Positions 1 through 12,518 of a stretch of DNA of 64,000 nt are shown piece by piece (within the stretch, counting starts at the first letter, position 1; the number at the start of each line of letters is the position of its first letter). Origin of the DNA: Thelonectria olida (Eukaryota > Ascomycota > Sordariomycetes > Hypocreales > Nectriaceae); assembly GCA_020736575.1 (NCBI GenBank), contig JAGPYM010000002.1, positions 1,054,001 to 1,118,000 on the forward strand, given 5' to 3'. Both the position numbers and the translations under genes were made by a program. The notes below the pieces were generated by a model. The model was not told the DNA's origin. It ran no database searches and saw only the letters and a program-made list of their open reading frames with translations.

Positions 1-1428
1 GGGACCGTGGCCTCTGAGATGAAAAAGAGAAAAAGATACCCGGGAAATAGGAATGGAAATGTTGCTTTTGCGCCAACGAATCAGCTGCGGAGCCAAACCT
101 GGGGTTGCATCTCATGGCTAGACGACTAGCCATGAAGAGTCAAGAACCCAGCCCTTGAGTGGAAACTCTTGGACATCAGTGACTCCATCAGCTGCTTCTG
201 AACTGTATGCACACCCCTCGAGTCGTCAGTCGCCGTTACCTAGTCGGGAAACGACCCGAGGTAGACCGTAGACGAAATCTGGGGGAGTGTGATGATCGGG
301 ATCGTGACCGTGGATTGGCTCGGTGAGAGTCCGTCATGTCCTAAGGTGAAAGAAGACCGAATGGAACTGCATCTCCAGAGGGTCGTAGCAGTTGTAGAAC
401 CATTTGAAGCCTCGGCAATAGCGCAAATTGATCAGCAAAGCAGCAAAAGGTTCAGATGAGACAACGGTAAGTCCTTCCCGAAGCAAAGCGTCTATACGAT
501 GCGGGTGGTTTCGGGAGACTCCGGGACTGGTTTCCCGGCTCCGAAGGGCCGCTCGGGATGTTCCTGTGTCGTGGACCCCCCGGCCAGCCTTCTTCTCGGT
601 GTATTGCCCCTTGCTCATGACGATGCGGGCGTTGGACGGAGAAGCTGGAGAGAGCTGTGTGCGCCTTGTTCCCGGTGGATCTCGCTGTTAGTTCCCCCGG
701 AGCAGCGGAGGAGGGCGGTCTGGGATGCCGAAGTCTTCGGGGGCCGTGTAATTACGTAGGTCAACGTTACTAATTAGTTAGCAGACATCTCCCCGTAGTC
801 ACCCGCCTAGCCAGAGCTTAGATAGCTTGCGAGGATCTATTGCTAGCTGAAGAATTAATGGAACTCTACAGCAATTGCAAGTTGGTTGCATCTGAAGTCG
901 AGGAGCGGATAAGACCACGAGAATACCCCGTGCCGCCCATGGATTTGGGGTCCAGAAGAATCGCGTACCTGGAATGAGACCCCACTCTCGGAATCTAACT
1001 TGATGTGGCGTCAGCTCTTGATCCATCATGTGCCTGGCAGCTTGGGTAATGAATGGTCCCATGAGCTGTGAAGGTGCGGCTCCGTTGCAGGTCCTCCCCA
1101 AAGGTGCTATTATTGGGTGGTAGGATTCACCTGTGAAGCTTGAAGCTCAAGATGTGTTCAAGTTGCAAGTTCAATTTGAAGATTCCATAGATATCACGTC
1201 CTCGCGCGCACTTGTGGTGTTGCACAAGGTGCGCCCGGACTTAACGAACGTTGGGGGAGGGGAATGTAGCCATTTACTGCCGCACGTGACCTCTCAACAT
1301 CCGTTCGCCTCCAGTTTTCGGCACCCGTCGTTGAGTTTGAGGGGGAGAAACATTCGAGCTCTTAACCACCTCCCCTCAACGAACTTTGCGTGTCTCCCGA
1401 GCGCAAGAGCTTTCAGACACTTTTCAAA
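1..1428. other. Gene-free stretch upstream of MPC1
   Basis: No reading frame here has recognisable protein similarity or a plausible exon chain. The short frames overlap one another on both strands and read as low-complexity or random sequence. A CACGTG hexamer (E-box type) lies near 1284 and the last 250 bases are the presumptive MPC1 promoter and leader. Confidence 0.5.
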
Positions 1429-2215
1429 ATGGCTGCTGTTATCAAGGCAATCAACGCGAAGATCCGGTCGAACCCGGTGTCGGATTATCTCTGCTCGACC
1501 CGTACGTTTTTGACTCCCCCATCACACAGCTAGAGAGCGTCCCAAGTTTTTTTTTTTTGGTTCCAGACTCCGATATGTCCTCCGACCACGCAAAACCTGC
1601 CAAACTACAGCTTGGTGAAGCTACTCGAGCGCCGAAACCGATACGATAACTCGAAAGAATACGCTTTGCGACAGGTTTTACGGTTGCGTGACATGTCTGT
1701 TGTGCTGGGCAATTCGGCATCGGAACGAATCCGAGATGCCGAGGAGTCATGATGTTTTGCACAAATATCGCGAACTCAGGGCAAAACACCATCACCAACA
1801 AACACACGCTGACTTTGGCCGCATTTAGATTTCTGGGGTCCCGCATCCAACTTTGGTATCCCCATCGCTGCCATCATGGATACCCAGAAGAGCCCTGAGA
1901 TGTGAGACGACCCCCATGGCTTCCCCGGAAATTCCGCTGCTGACTCACCGGACTCGTAGGATCTCCGGACAGATGACGGGCGCCCTCATCATCTACGCCG
2001 GCACCTTCATGCGCTACTCTCTCGCCGTGCAGCCTCGAAACTGGCTCCTGTTCGCCTGCCACTTCGTCAACGAGGGTGCGCAGCTCACGCAGGGATACCG
2101 GTACATGAACTACCACTACTGGGGTGGAAAGGAGCAGATGCAGCAGGCTGCTGAGGCCGCCAAGGACAAGCTCGAGCACGCTGCTGAGAAGGTTGAGAAT
2201 GCTGTCAGCAAGTAA
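1429..2215 (+). CDS. MPC1: Mitochondrial pyruvate carrier subunit 1
   Basis: The predicted 133-aa product is an inner mitochondrial membrane protein that pairs with MPC2 or MPC3 to import pyruvate into the matrix. Three exons are deduced: 1429-1501, 1829-1901 and 1960-2215. The 327-nt first intron (GTACGT...TTTAG) contains a T-run; the second is 58 nt (GTGAGA...GTAG). Spliced, the codon split over intron 1 becomes His and gives the family signature [16 protein letters not shown], followed by [18 protein letters not shown] and [11 protein letters not shown], all typical of MPC1 proteins. The last roughly 25 residues are a charged Ala/Glu/Lys helix. The start at 1429 is preceded by CAAA and its frame runs straight into the conserved block. 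Length suits fungal MPC1. Pyruvate carboxylase, which uses the same substrate, is the next gene downstream. Identity is firm; exon ends are by eye. Confidence 0.93.
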
Positions 2216-4890
2216 CGAAACTTGCTGAAGAGGCAGCTGAAAGCAGTAGTCGGAGAGCGGCAGCACGGGAAAACGTTTCGTTGGGGTGGTTATTGATAAT
2301 TAGGGAGGGGAAGTGCCCTCGGGCTCTGTAGCTCGGGGTTCGGAGAGTGTGAGCGTGGCCAAACACACCGATACACACACGCAAACCCACGCCATTATGC
2401 AGCTGCGAGATGGTCGATGGTCTCCATGCTCATCTAGATTGCACCATGGCCTGGGTACCTGCAGTTGCCCGTGCCCCCCAGGCCGTGTCAGGGAACGGTA
2501 ACTTTTTGTTTGGTTTTTTCCGGTTCTAGAGAAATCCATCACCTTTTTAGAGCATGGCCGGGCAAAAGTGCCACACGCCAAGAAGCGGTTTGGTGTGAGT
2601 GAGTTGAGCGAGTGAGCATGAAGCATGAAACCCCCGCAAAGTTACTCCAGGTAGCTGAGGTGTGCGTGAGCCCGGATGGTCTTCGTTGGATGTCAACCAA
2701 CAGACAACGGTAGCGAAACAAGCCCCTCTGATTGGCGTGAGGCTGGTAAGGGTGCAGCAAGTGTTGCCGCCTTTGCCTCAGATATGGACACGAAACCCCA
2801 CAATGGCGGCTCAAAGGAACCCCATAGGCCAAGCGCGTTCCGTAGATTCTCTTGAACAACGGCCTTGGGGGAAGTGGAGGGTATGGGAACCGGGACCGAC
2901 AGGAGAGGAAGGCCTCGTCGAGAAGAGCTGGAGGGTGGAAGCGCGAGAATCTCGGGAGGAGAGGGAGATCTGGCTCATGTGGGTCCGGCTGGACACCCCG
3001 ATCTTGCCTCTTGAGGACCGAGTGTGAAGCCAGTGAGGTCACAGCGTACGGAGGAAACGGCGTAGAACCCCGGCCGTTCTCCAAACTTGCCTGTTGAACG
3101 TAGGACGTGCGTTGCTGCAACGAATGCTGTGCTACAACACTCGAGGTTTCATTGCCATCCTGTTGTGGAAGATGGACGAAGGGGAGCAGGCTGATGACCC
3201 GCCCATGCCATCCAAATTACACCTGGGAACTGTCAAGTCCGTTTGTATCCTTGGTTAGCCGCTCTTCACAGGTCGCACTCACACGCACGCTGTCCCCCTC
3301 CCTGGTCCGGATCCCACATGATGCGCGCCATCTGCAGCACGTCACGGCACTCATCCTCTAGAGGTTAAGGGTGAATAGAAGACACTGCTCATCGCTGAAC
3401 TCCGGCCGAGATAAGGGAACAAAAAATGTCTCAGCGATCGTTCGTTGCTGGGCCGGCAAGCCTCCTGGCACAACACAGGCAGCAGCATGCTGGGGAGGGG
3501 GAATTGGCCGACTGACTGGCTGAATTGCAGGTTGGTCGGGTGTATCGTTGAGGTGATGTTCAATTGCATTCATTCTTTGGAGGGGGGAAAGGAAAACTCC
3601 ATGAAGATCGCGATGTGACTTCCGGACACCGGAAATGCAAAGCTACGTGCCTGGCCAACGCAGATGGAGAAGCGGGAGGCGGGAGGTCCCTGAGAAGGTC
3701 CCTGAAGACTGGGGGACAACCTTACCTAGCCAGCAGGCCCTGGGCGGCGTGGCTGGACTTGGGTGCCTTGTGTCCGCGCATTTCTCGGGATCATGGCATC
3801 CCAGCGACGTGGACGTCCATGTCAGGAAAACATCGAGATGCCTTCTTCGGCATTCATCAGCCCTACACCGAAGTGCCTTCCTGTCCAATCGGCCTGAATT
3901 TTCCCTTTACCATTCCCAGTTTAACCTTATTAACGTCACCGGTTACCAAAAAGTTGGGGTACACCGTACACCGAAAGCCGAGGTCGGAGCTAGGCTCACC
4001 CGGACAAGAGGCCGGCATAAACTTCCTTATGGAAAAATATCACAAAGAATGGTCGAGGAAGGTTGGGAAGGGCGAGTCGGCCACCTCTGCGACATGACAT
4101 GTGCCGATGGAGGGGGGAGAAATGCGCACCAATGGAATAGCCGCCTTAGTCATTGGGCTAATTGCGATTTGCAGCTCTGCTGCCAGTCGCTCTGCCACAG
4201 CTTTGATGCGACCTCCATTAGTTATGCGCCGCTACGAATGCGAGCCATTTCGCCCTGTCAAACAAGATAATAGAGATGGGGGCGTGAACGGTTGAAGCAA
4301 TTGGGGGCTTTGGAGGGCGTGGGTAGATCCCCCAACCCTGATATGCCTGACGTGGATGTCGACGTGGATGAAGAAAGTGATGCGAATGTGCAACTGAACA
4401 GGATGCGGACCCCGCGAGACACGGAACACGGGGGTGTGGCAGAGCTCCGTAAGAGGCGTGTTTGGCGTGGAACTGGGCCGTGTCGTCTGGGGAGGGACGG
4501 CGAGCAGAGACTCACGGGAGATGCAAAGCGTCAAAGCTCTCTTCTGCTCGCCGGCCTTCAACCTCCGTGGGGGTGGGGTCAGCAGCATGGGAATAAACAA
4601 TGCGTGCGTGTGGGCGGGAATGAGGGGCCTTGGAGCGAAGGTCCATGGTCCATGGTGGATGTGGGATGGAGATCATCTCGGCGGAAGAGACAGACACAGC
4701 CCCAGGTCATTTCGTTCCAACGACGGGAAGTCACCGAGCCCCATGATGGCTTTTGACGCCAGCATCGGCTACAGCACTTCGTCGAGATCCATGGTGGACG
4801 GGCCGGCTCCCAGGCTACAATGAGAGTTGCATCAAACCCCAGTCGATTGTCCTCTGTGAGCTCAGAAGGGTGTGTCTCGAATGTATAACT

Positions 4891-4906
4891 ATGTATGTAT
4901 GTATGT
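4891..4906. repeat. (ATGT)4 microsatellite
   Basis: Four perfect ATGT units. They lie 44 bp before a GGT-rich tract (4950-4976). Both are simple-sequence tracts in the gene-free spacer, with no sign of function. Confidence 0.8.
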
Positions 4907-4949
4907 GGCAGTGGGTTGTGGTGGGTGATGGACGGTGCTGGACTGTTGT

Positions 4950-4976
4950 TGGTGGTGGTGGTGATGGTGGTGGTTG
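4950..4976. repeat. GGT-rich simple repeat
   Basis: Runs of GGT interrupted once by GAT. An ordinary trinucleotide tract. Confidence 0.75.
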
Positions 4977-5579
4977 ATGGAAGAAAAAGCCGGCCGGCGA
5001 GCGGCGAGCCGCGCGTATGTGCTTCAACCTGAGTCGAGGGGACCGCCAGAGGACCGCGACGGCGCCGGCGACGGAGGACTGCACCCCGCACTCGCCCACC
5101 GAGCTGGGGCTCGGACCTGGGAGCTCGGAGCTCGAGCTGTGAAGCTGGAGATGGCGGTCATGGTCGGCGTAAAACAAGACAGATCGTCGGCCGGGCCTGG
5201 ACGTGGCTGACGGTGCCGTGGGCCTGGGGGTCGTCACTGACAGCTCCTGGGCCAGTCCCCGAGATGATTGAACTGCAAGATGCATGCGCCGGCAGAATAC
5301 TATGCCAGCCTGCTACACAACACCACATGCTGAGGCTCTGTGTGTGTGGGAGAGCTGCGGGACAGGGATCAAGGACCGGGCGGCTTTCTCAGGGTCGAGG
5401 AAGAGAGCAGCAGGGTCTTTGGGCCAACTCTTCGACGTGGTACATCCTCGGCATTAAGGAACAGCCAAGGCGAAGCAAACGTGGATCCTTGACTGGCCTT
5501 CCCTTTGTCCATGGCATGGTAAGCCATGGCGAAACCACAGATTGTGGCCGCAACGCCGGCTTCAGGCGTGTGGGACGTT

Positions 5580-5699
5580 CAACCTCTAGAGGTAAGGTGT
5601 GGTGCAGACAACCTCTAGAGGCAAGGTGCGGTGCGGACGACCTCTAGAGGTAAAGTGTGAGGTGCCGACAACCTCTAGAGGTAAGGCGCCGAGCGGTAG
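5580..5699. repeat. Four-copy minisatellite with palindromic core
   Basis: A unit of about 29-31 bp occurs four times in tandem. Each unit begins with the perfect 10-bp palindrome CCTCTAGAGG (at 5583, 5612, 5641 and 5672) followed by a variable GTAAGGTG-like segment and a GTGCNGACAA-like tail. The cores are identical while the intervening segments have drifted. It lies in the spacer between MPC1 and pyruvate carboxylase, about 2 kb upstream of the latter. Confidence 0.9.
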
Positions 5700-7689
5700 G
5701 GTGTTGTTGGCCTACGTGGACGAAAATACGAACCAAGGATTGTTGAGGAGAAGGAGGAGGAGAGGAGAGAAGAAGAAAATTTTCAAGTCATTTGGGCCAC
5801 ACCATCAAGGAATCTCGGTGACGGGAGACCGATGGCCGGTGAGCGGTCAGTGATTGAGGCGGCGTTAACCTTGATATCGAGGTTTCGACGAGACTTATTT
5901 ATTCAGAAATTATAGATAGATAGGGCCAGGAAAGTTGATGTCAGTGGTTGAGATGATATGAGACAAAAGAAACAAAGCCGTGGAGGGGAAAGGCCGCGGC
6001 CGACTATCGGAGCAGTCTGATTGGCCAATGGCTACGTGTGAGCAAAAAGATTGGGCGTGCGTCTGAAGTTGCGTCAAGGGCGCTATTCGTCGCAAACAAG
6101 GCCGAGATGGCGTCTCCATTCATTTTCCCATAGTCCAGCTGCAACTCGAGTCCCCAGTTCTCAGCAACTAATACCGGCGGATGCCGTTGATGCATCGTCT
6201 GCCAACCCATCCAATCACCCTCCCACTTCAGCCGTTTCACCAGCCATACAGCAGAGATGCGATAGGCACGCCAATGGATGGATTCCATGACCCATTTCCG
6301 TCTTATCCTCCCTCACCTCTTCTCTTCCATCATCCTGTATTCGTATGTGCAGTTCCGCCCCCCGGCCGGACCTGGTGACCGCAAACACATCCCACTCACA
6401 CCTCTTCTATTTTGTCCGAGTTGCTCCCTCACTATCTCACACGCCCCCCATGTCTTCTATTTTTTCTTTTCTTTTCCTGTCATATCCCCCGTCCCCCATC
6501 CTGTGTCTCATCCATGCCCACTGGTCCGTGCAATTTTGCCTGTTCCCGGGAGAGGCGCGGCAGTGAAGTCTATCTTATCCATCCTGCAGCGGCGTTGCTG
6601 ATGCGACTGCTTCTGCTGCATCCTCCACCACCATGACGCTTCGCTCCCCGGCACGCGGCTGTTGCTTTTCTCGCCTGCAGATGTCCGATGCTGCAGCACG
6701 CAGACGTGACCGGCCCGGTCGAGCCTCCCTGGCGATTTCCATAGATCCGTGATTCCAGATGAACCACCCCCCCTTGTGCTGTGTTGAAGAACTGCTGGCT
6801 GGCAAGGGCCAAACAGGTCACAAGCCAGGTTGAGATTGCTTGGGAGTCATAACTTTCTCGGCGAGGTACGAAGTACATTGAGGTCATAATATTGAACGGC
6901 GACGGGGTGCCAAGCCCACTCATAGCTATGACATTCCCTTGCTGCAAAAACTACGTAAAATGTATCTTCAGCATCTAGGATACCTAACAAATCACCGAGC
7001 TAGGAGCGACCTCACCTCAGGTATGGCGTGGAGGTAGAGACATGCCTGGGATGCATTTTTCTCTCTTTGGCCCCAAAAGCAAAGAAAAGTGGCAACGCTT
7101 GAGAGGCATGCTCTAGGACCGACCCAGTTCCCCATCCGCAAGAGGCACGGTTAACCGCCCAATGGTGGTTTCCTTCGTGCTGGGACTACTGGACAGTTCT
7201 GAGACGGCTGGGGCGTGCGAGATGGAGCTTGGGACGGCAAAGAGAGCGTGGAAGGTGGGAGGTGCGTGGATAGAGACAGTAGCTCATACCCATTCCCCCA
7301 GCCGGGCGCCGGGTGTGTCACCGAGTTCTGGAGTTCTGAACCTTGGGTCGAAGCAAGAGCTTGGCCCAAAGTCCGTCCTACAAAACCCCCTCCGCCTCCG
7401 GCTTTTTTCCTCCTCTCCTTCTCTCCCCTCTAAGCCCCAAACCTCCATCACCTTTGCTGCCACTATCTACGACGCCTGAACTGCTCGTGTCCTGTGCTTC
7501 TGGGAAACATCGTGGTCAATTCGTGAGCCGGAAGAGCTGTCGCGGTATCTTCATACCGAACAAGCGTGCTCGTTACCCCACCACTCCCAAGGACCCCGCC
7601 ATCATCAACAAAGCTCCCCCACCAGAGCTCCCCTTCTTCGCCCTTTTGCCTCTATCACCATCAATTCCTCTTGCAAATAATCGCCCAAA

Positions 7690-10600
7690 ATGGCCACTCC
7701 CGGTGCCCCCAGCAGCCCCTCACCTTCAACGATGTCTTCGAGGAGGAGGAGATCGATGAGCCGAAGGAAGCCAACACGGTCCACCACATCCGTGCCAACT
7801 CCAGCATCATGCACGTCAAGAAGATTCTTGGTGAGTCACTGCGAGCGTCCCGAGCTTCTAGGCTGTTGATGGGACCTCAATTGGCCTTGAGCTACTTCTA
7901 AAGTGCATGCGCTGACTCGATTCTTTTGTCTCGCGACAGTCGCCAACCGTGGTGAAATTCGTAAGTCTCCTGTGACCCATGCCTCGAGGGACCCGCAATC
8001 GCTAACATGTGAATAGCCATTCGTGTATGACAACCCGTCCTTTCCATCCATCCGACCGCCCTGTTTTAGAGACTGCCAAGCTGACCCACCATTGCTCAAA
8101 TAGATCTTCAGAACTGTGAGTTTGATCTTGTTCTACACACTTTGCTATGAAACCAGGGGCTGACCAGTTGTCGTTGTACAGGCTCACGAGCTGTCACTGC
8201 ACACTGTTGCAGTCTTCAGTTATGAGGACCGTCTGAGCATGCACCGACAGAGTACGAAACGTCCCACCCGACCTCATTGCTGATTCGCTGTACTGACTTT
8301 ACAACAGAGGCCGATGAGGCCTACGTCATTGGTAAGCGTGGACAGTACACCCCTGTCGGCGCCTACCTGGCTGGTGACGAGATCATCAAGATTGCCGTTG
8401 AGCACGGTGTGCAGATGATCCATCCCGGTATGTCTGATTGTGCTCTCAACAACTTTGTCGGCTCTGCTAACCGGTCTCACAGGTTACGGTTTCCTGTCCG
8501 AGAACGCCGAGTTCGCTCGCAACGTTGAGAAGGCTGGCCTTATCGTAAGTCGGCACGGCCCCACCAGTTTCCGCCGTGTCTGTGCACTGACCCCCACACC
8601 CAGTTCGTCGGTCCCACCGCCGATGTGATCGACTCCCTTGGTGACAAGGTCTCCGCCCGAAAGCTCGCCAATGCCGCCAACGTCCCCGTCGTTCCTGGTA
8701 CCCCCGGTGCCGTCGAGAGGTACGAGGAGGTCAAGGAATTCACTGACAAGTATGGCTTCCCCATCATCATCAAGGCTGCCTTTGGTGGTGGTGGCCGAGG
8801 TATGCGAGTCGTCCGCGATCAGGAGTCCTTGAAGGAGAACTTTGAGCGTGCCACCTCCGAGGCCAAGTCTGCCTTCGGTAACGGTACCGTCTTCGTCGAG
8901 CGCTTCCTCGACAAGCCCAAGCATATTGAGGTCCAGCTTCTCGGTGACAACCATGGCAACATCGTCCACCTGTACGAGCGTGACTGCTCCGTCCAGCGAC
9001 GACACCAGAAAGTCGTTGAGATTGCTCCCGCCAAGGATCTCCCCGCTGATGTCCGTGACAACATCCTGGCTGACGCTGTCCGCCTGGCCCGCACGGCCGG
9101 CTACCGCAACGCCGGTACCGCTGAGTTCCTGGTTGACCAGCAGAACCGCTACTACTTCATTGAGATCAACCCCCGTATCCAGGTCGAGCACACCATCACC
9201 GAGGAGATCACCGGCATTGATATCGTTGCCGCCCAGATCCAGATTGCTGCCGGTGCTACTCTGCAGCAGCTTGGTCTTACTCAGGACCGCATCTCTACCC
9301 GTGGTTTCGCCATCCAGTGCCGTATCACCACTGAGGATCCTGCCAAAGGCTTCCAGCCCGACACTGGCAAAATCGAGGTCTACCGCTCCTCTGGTGGTAA
9401 TGGTGTCCGCCTGGATGGTGGCAACGGCTTTGCTGGCGCTGTCATCACACGTGAGTACACCTTCATTCGTTCATTCTTTCTTGACCTCTTCATTTTCAAC
9501 GAGCAATGTTCATCAAACACCCCAATCCTGCGAACTAATGCCAAGACGGATTATTTTATTTTTATCCCTTTATTTCCTTATTTATTCCTTCCCTTTTTTT
9601 TTCCTGGCCGGGCGTGCTTGATGCACATGGTTTTCGACCATGTGGGCATCAACACCAACCCTCAGCATCTCCACGCCCGCCCTAACGTCCACACAAGACT
9701 TCATCACAAACATTACTCATTTACCATTGCTAACTATTGTCTAAAAAGCCTTCTATGATTCTATGCTAGTCAAGGTTTGTACCCTTTTCTTTTCCTGCTT
9801 CTTCCGCGAACCTCCCCTCCATCCCCAACCTCGACTCCCAAGTCTCTATCCATGACAATGGCTAACTCACTCCTCCTACAGGCAACCTGCCACGGTTCAA
9901 CCTACGAAATCGCAAGGCGCAAGATATTAAGATCGCTGATCGAGTTCAGGGTTCGTGGTGTGAAAACGAACATTCCTTTCCTCGCTTCTCTCCTGACTCA
10001 TCCGGTCTTCATCGACGGCAACTGTTGGACCACTTTCATCGACGACACTCCGGCCCTGTTTGATCTCATTGGCAGCCAAAACAGAGCCCAGAAACTGCTG
10101 GCCTATCTCAGCGATGTGGTAGTGAACGGCAGCAGTATCAAGGGCCAGATTGGTGAGCCTAAGCTTCGCTCTGAGATCAATGTCCCCGATATCGTTGCCT
10201 CCGATGGTAGCAAGATCGATGTCAGCCAGCCTTGCAAGCAGGGGTGGCGCAACGTCATTCTCGAGCAGGGCCCTAAGGCCTTTGCCAAGGCCGTTCGTGC
10301 TAACAAGGGCTGTCTGCTCATGGACACCACCTGGCGCGACGCCCATCAATCTCTCCTGGCCACTCGTGTCCGTACCATCGACCTCCTCGGAATCGCCAAG
10401 GAGACCAGCCATGCCCTGTCCAACCTCTACGCCCTGGAGTGCTGGGGTGGCGCTACTTTTGATGTCGCCATGCGCTTCCTCTACGAGGATCCTTGGGACC
10501 GACTTCGCAAGATGCGAAAGTTGATTCCCAACATTCCCTTCCAGATGTTGCTCCGTGGTGCCAACGGTGTTGCCTACGCTTCCCTGCCCGACAACGCCAT

Positions 10601-12280
10601 CGAGCATTTCGTTGACCAGGCCAAGAAGAACGGTGTCGATATCTTCCGAGTTTTCGATGCTCTGAACGATATTGACCAGCTCGAGGTCGGTATCAAGGCC
10701 GTTCACAAGGCTGGTGGTGTCGTTGAGGGAACCGTGTGTATCTCGGGAGATTTGCTGGTATGTTCCTTACCCTGTAATCTCTCACATTGTGTTATACGTC
10801 CTTGCTAACGCTCCAACTAGAACCCCAAGAAGAAGTACAACCTTGAGTACTACCTCAACATCGTTGACAAGCTTGTTGCCCTCGATATCCACGTCCTCGG
10901 CATCAAGGATATGGCCGGAGTTCTCAAGCCCCACGCCGCCACCCTTCTTGTTGGCGCTATTCGCAAGAAGTATCCCGATCTGCCCATCCACGTCCACACC
11001 CACGACTCTGCTGGTACCGGTGTTGCTTCCATGGTTGCTTGCGCCAAGGCCGGTGCTGATGCCGTCGATGCCGCCACTGACAGTTTGTCTGGCATGACCT
11101 CGCAGCCCAGCATCAACGCCATCATCGCCTCGCTTGAGGGCAGCGACCTCGACCCCGGTCTGGATCCTCGCCAGGTCCGCGCCCTTGACGTCTACTGGTC
11201 TCAGCTCCGCCTTCTCTACTCTCCTTTCGAGGCTCACCTTGCTGGTCCCGATCCCGAGGTGTACGAGCACGAGATTCCTGGTGGTCAGTTGACCAACATG
11301 ATGTTCCAGGCCTCCCAGCTGGGTCTTGGATCTCAGTGGCTTGAGACCAAGAAGGCTTACGAGCATGCCAACGAGCTTCTTGGCGACATTGTCAAGGTTA
11401 CCCCCACCTCCAAGGTCGTCGGTGATCTTGCTCAGTTTATGGTCTCCAACGGCCTCTCCCCTGAGGATGTCAAGGCTCGTGCTTCTGAGCTTGATTTCCC
11501 AGGCTCTGTCCTTGAGTTCCTCGAGGGTATGATGGGCCAGCCCTACGGCGGTTTCCCCGAGCCTCTGCGCTCCGATGCTCTTCGTGGTCGCCGCAAGCTT
11601 GACAAGCGCCCTGGTCTGTTCCTTGACCCCGTTGACTTCCCCAAGACCAAGCGTGACCTTGGCAAGAAGTTCGGCGGCCCCGTCACTGAGTGCGACATTG
11701 CCTCCTACATCATGTACCCCAAGGTCTTTGAGGACTACAAGAAGTTCACACAGCAGTATGGCGACCTCTCCGTCCTGCCTACTCGCTATTTCCTCACTCG
11801 ACCTGATATTGGCGAGGAATTCCACGTTGAACTCGAGAAGGGCAAGATCCTCATCCTCAAGCTTCTTGCTGTTGGCCCCCTGTCAGAGAGCACTGGCCAG
11901 CGTGAGGTCTTCTTCGAGATGAACGGTGAGGTCCGACAGGTCACCGTTGTTGACAAGAAGGCTGCCGTCGAGAACATTAGCCGACCCAAGGCTGATGCTG
12001 GCGACTCTAGCCAGGTCGGTGCTCCTATGGCTGGTGTCCTGGTTGAGCTCCGAGTCCACGAGGGCTCTGATGTCAAGAAGGGTGACCCTCTTGCCGTCTT
12101 GTCCGCCATGAAGATGGTAAGTTTACTCACTATCCGATTTCCCTTGAATATTGTTGCTAACTATTTCTCTAGGAAATGGTCATTTCCGCTCCCCACAACG
12201 GAAAGGTCGCCAGCCTCCAGGTCCGTGAGGGTGACTCTGTCGATGGCTCTGACTTGGTTTGCCGAATTGAGAAGGCTTGA
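7690..12280 (+). CDS. pyc: Pyruvate carboxylase, 12 exons, apparent 1-nt deletion near the start
   Basis: Biotin enzyme that carboxylates pyruvate to oxaloacetate using ATP and bicarbonate; cytosolic in yeasts and most fungi. Exons deduced: 7690-7830, 7940-7960, 8017-8024, 8104-8115, 8182-8251, 8308-8427, 8483-8544, 8604-9450, 9749-9774, 9882-10757, 10821-12116, 12173-12280, about 1195 codons, the usual family length. Order of domains: biotin carboxylase with the ATP-grasp glycine loop [14 protein letters not shown] near residue 202; carboxyltransferase with [15 protein letters not shown] near 585; C-terminal biotinyl domain with AMKME, the lysine near 1159 being the biotin site (split by the last intron after AMKM). 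Four exons are only 21, 8, 12 and 26 nt. The ATG at 7690 is one base out of frame with the conserved [13 protein letters not shown] segment; one more C in the C-run 7706-7710 would restore it. Sequencing error, real frameshift or an unseen upstream exon are the options. Confidence 0.93.
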
Positions 12281-12518
12281 TTGGCCTTTGAAGCGAAATA
12301 AAAAGGAATGATGGGATACCATGATGTGATGTTAGCAAGAAAGGGGAGAAATTGGTTCACGGCTTGGGTTAAATTGCGTATCCCACAGGAAACTGGCTCC
12401 TAGGAAGCAATGGTTTTGGCGCGGGCGACGATGTCGTATGATTATTCGTATTAGTAACGGTTTTTAAATATCAGTACCTTGAATTCTCTCATTAAACGGT
12501 CACTCCTAATGTTGTGTA
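12281..12518. other. Pyruvate carboxylase 3' region
   Basis: Short AT-richer stretch after the stop codon containing the likely 3' UTR. No gene. Confidence 0.5.

Larger units (their letters stand above)
2216..7689. other. 5.5-kb spacer, MPC1 to pyruvate carboxylase
   Basis: No exon chain could be supported. Frames up to about 210 codons exist on both strands but overlap each other and are rich in Arg, Pro and Ser, as expected for non-coding GC-rich fungal DNA. The stretch holds a short ATGT tract, a GGT tract and a four-copy minisatellite (see separate entries). The last 350 bases (about 7380-7689) are strongly pyrimidine-rich and look like the pyruvate carboxylase core promoter and leader. 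Confidence 0.5.

Noticed and set aside
4232..5285. Cluster of 70-170-codon frames on both strands
   Set aside because: Frames overlap each other in all phases, are low-complexity and have no coherent splice joins; treated as non-coding spacer.
5580..5699. Tandem repeat considered as a CRISPR-like array
   Set aside because: Units of 29-31 bp are contiguous with no unique spacers, and the host is a eukaryote; it is a minisatellite.
8484..11825. Long minus-strand frames over pyruvate carboxylase (8484-9191, 9927-10706, 10782-11825)
   Set aside because: Shadows of the highly biased coding strand; no recognisable protein and no start context.
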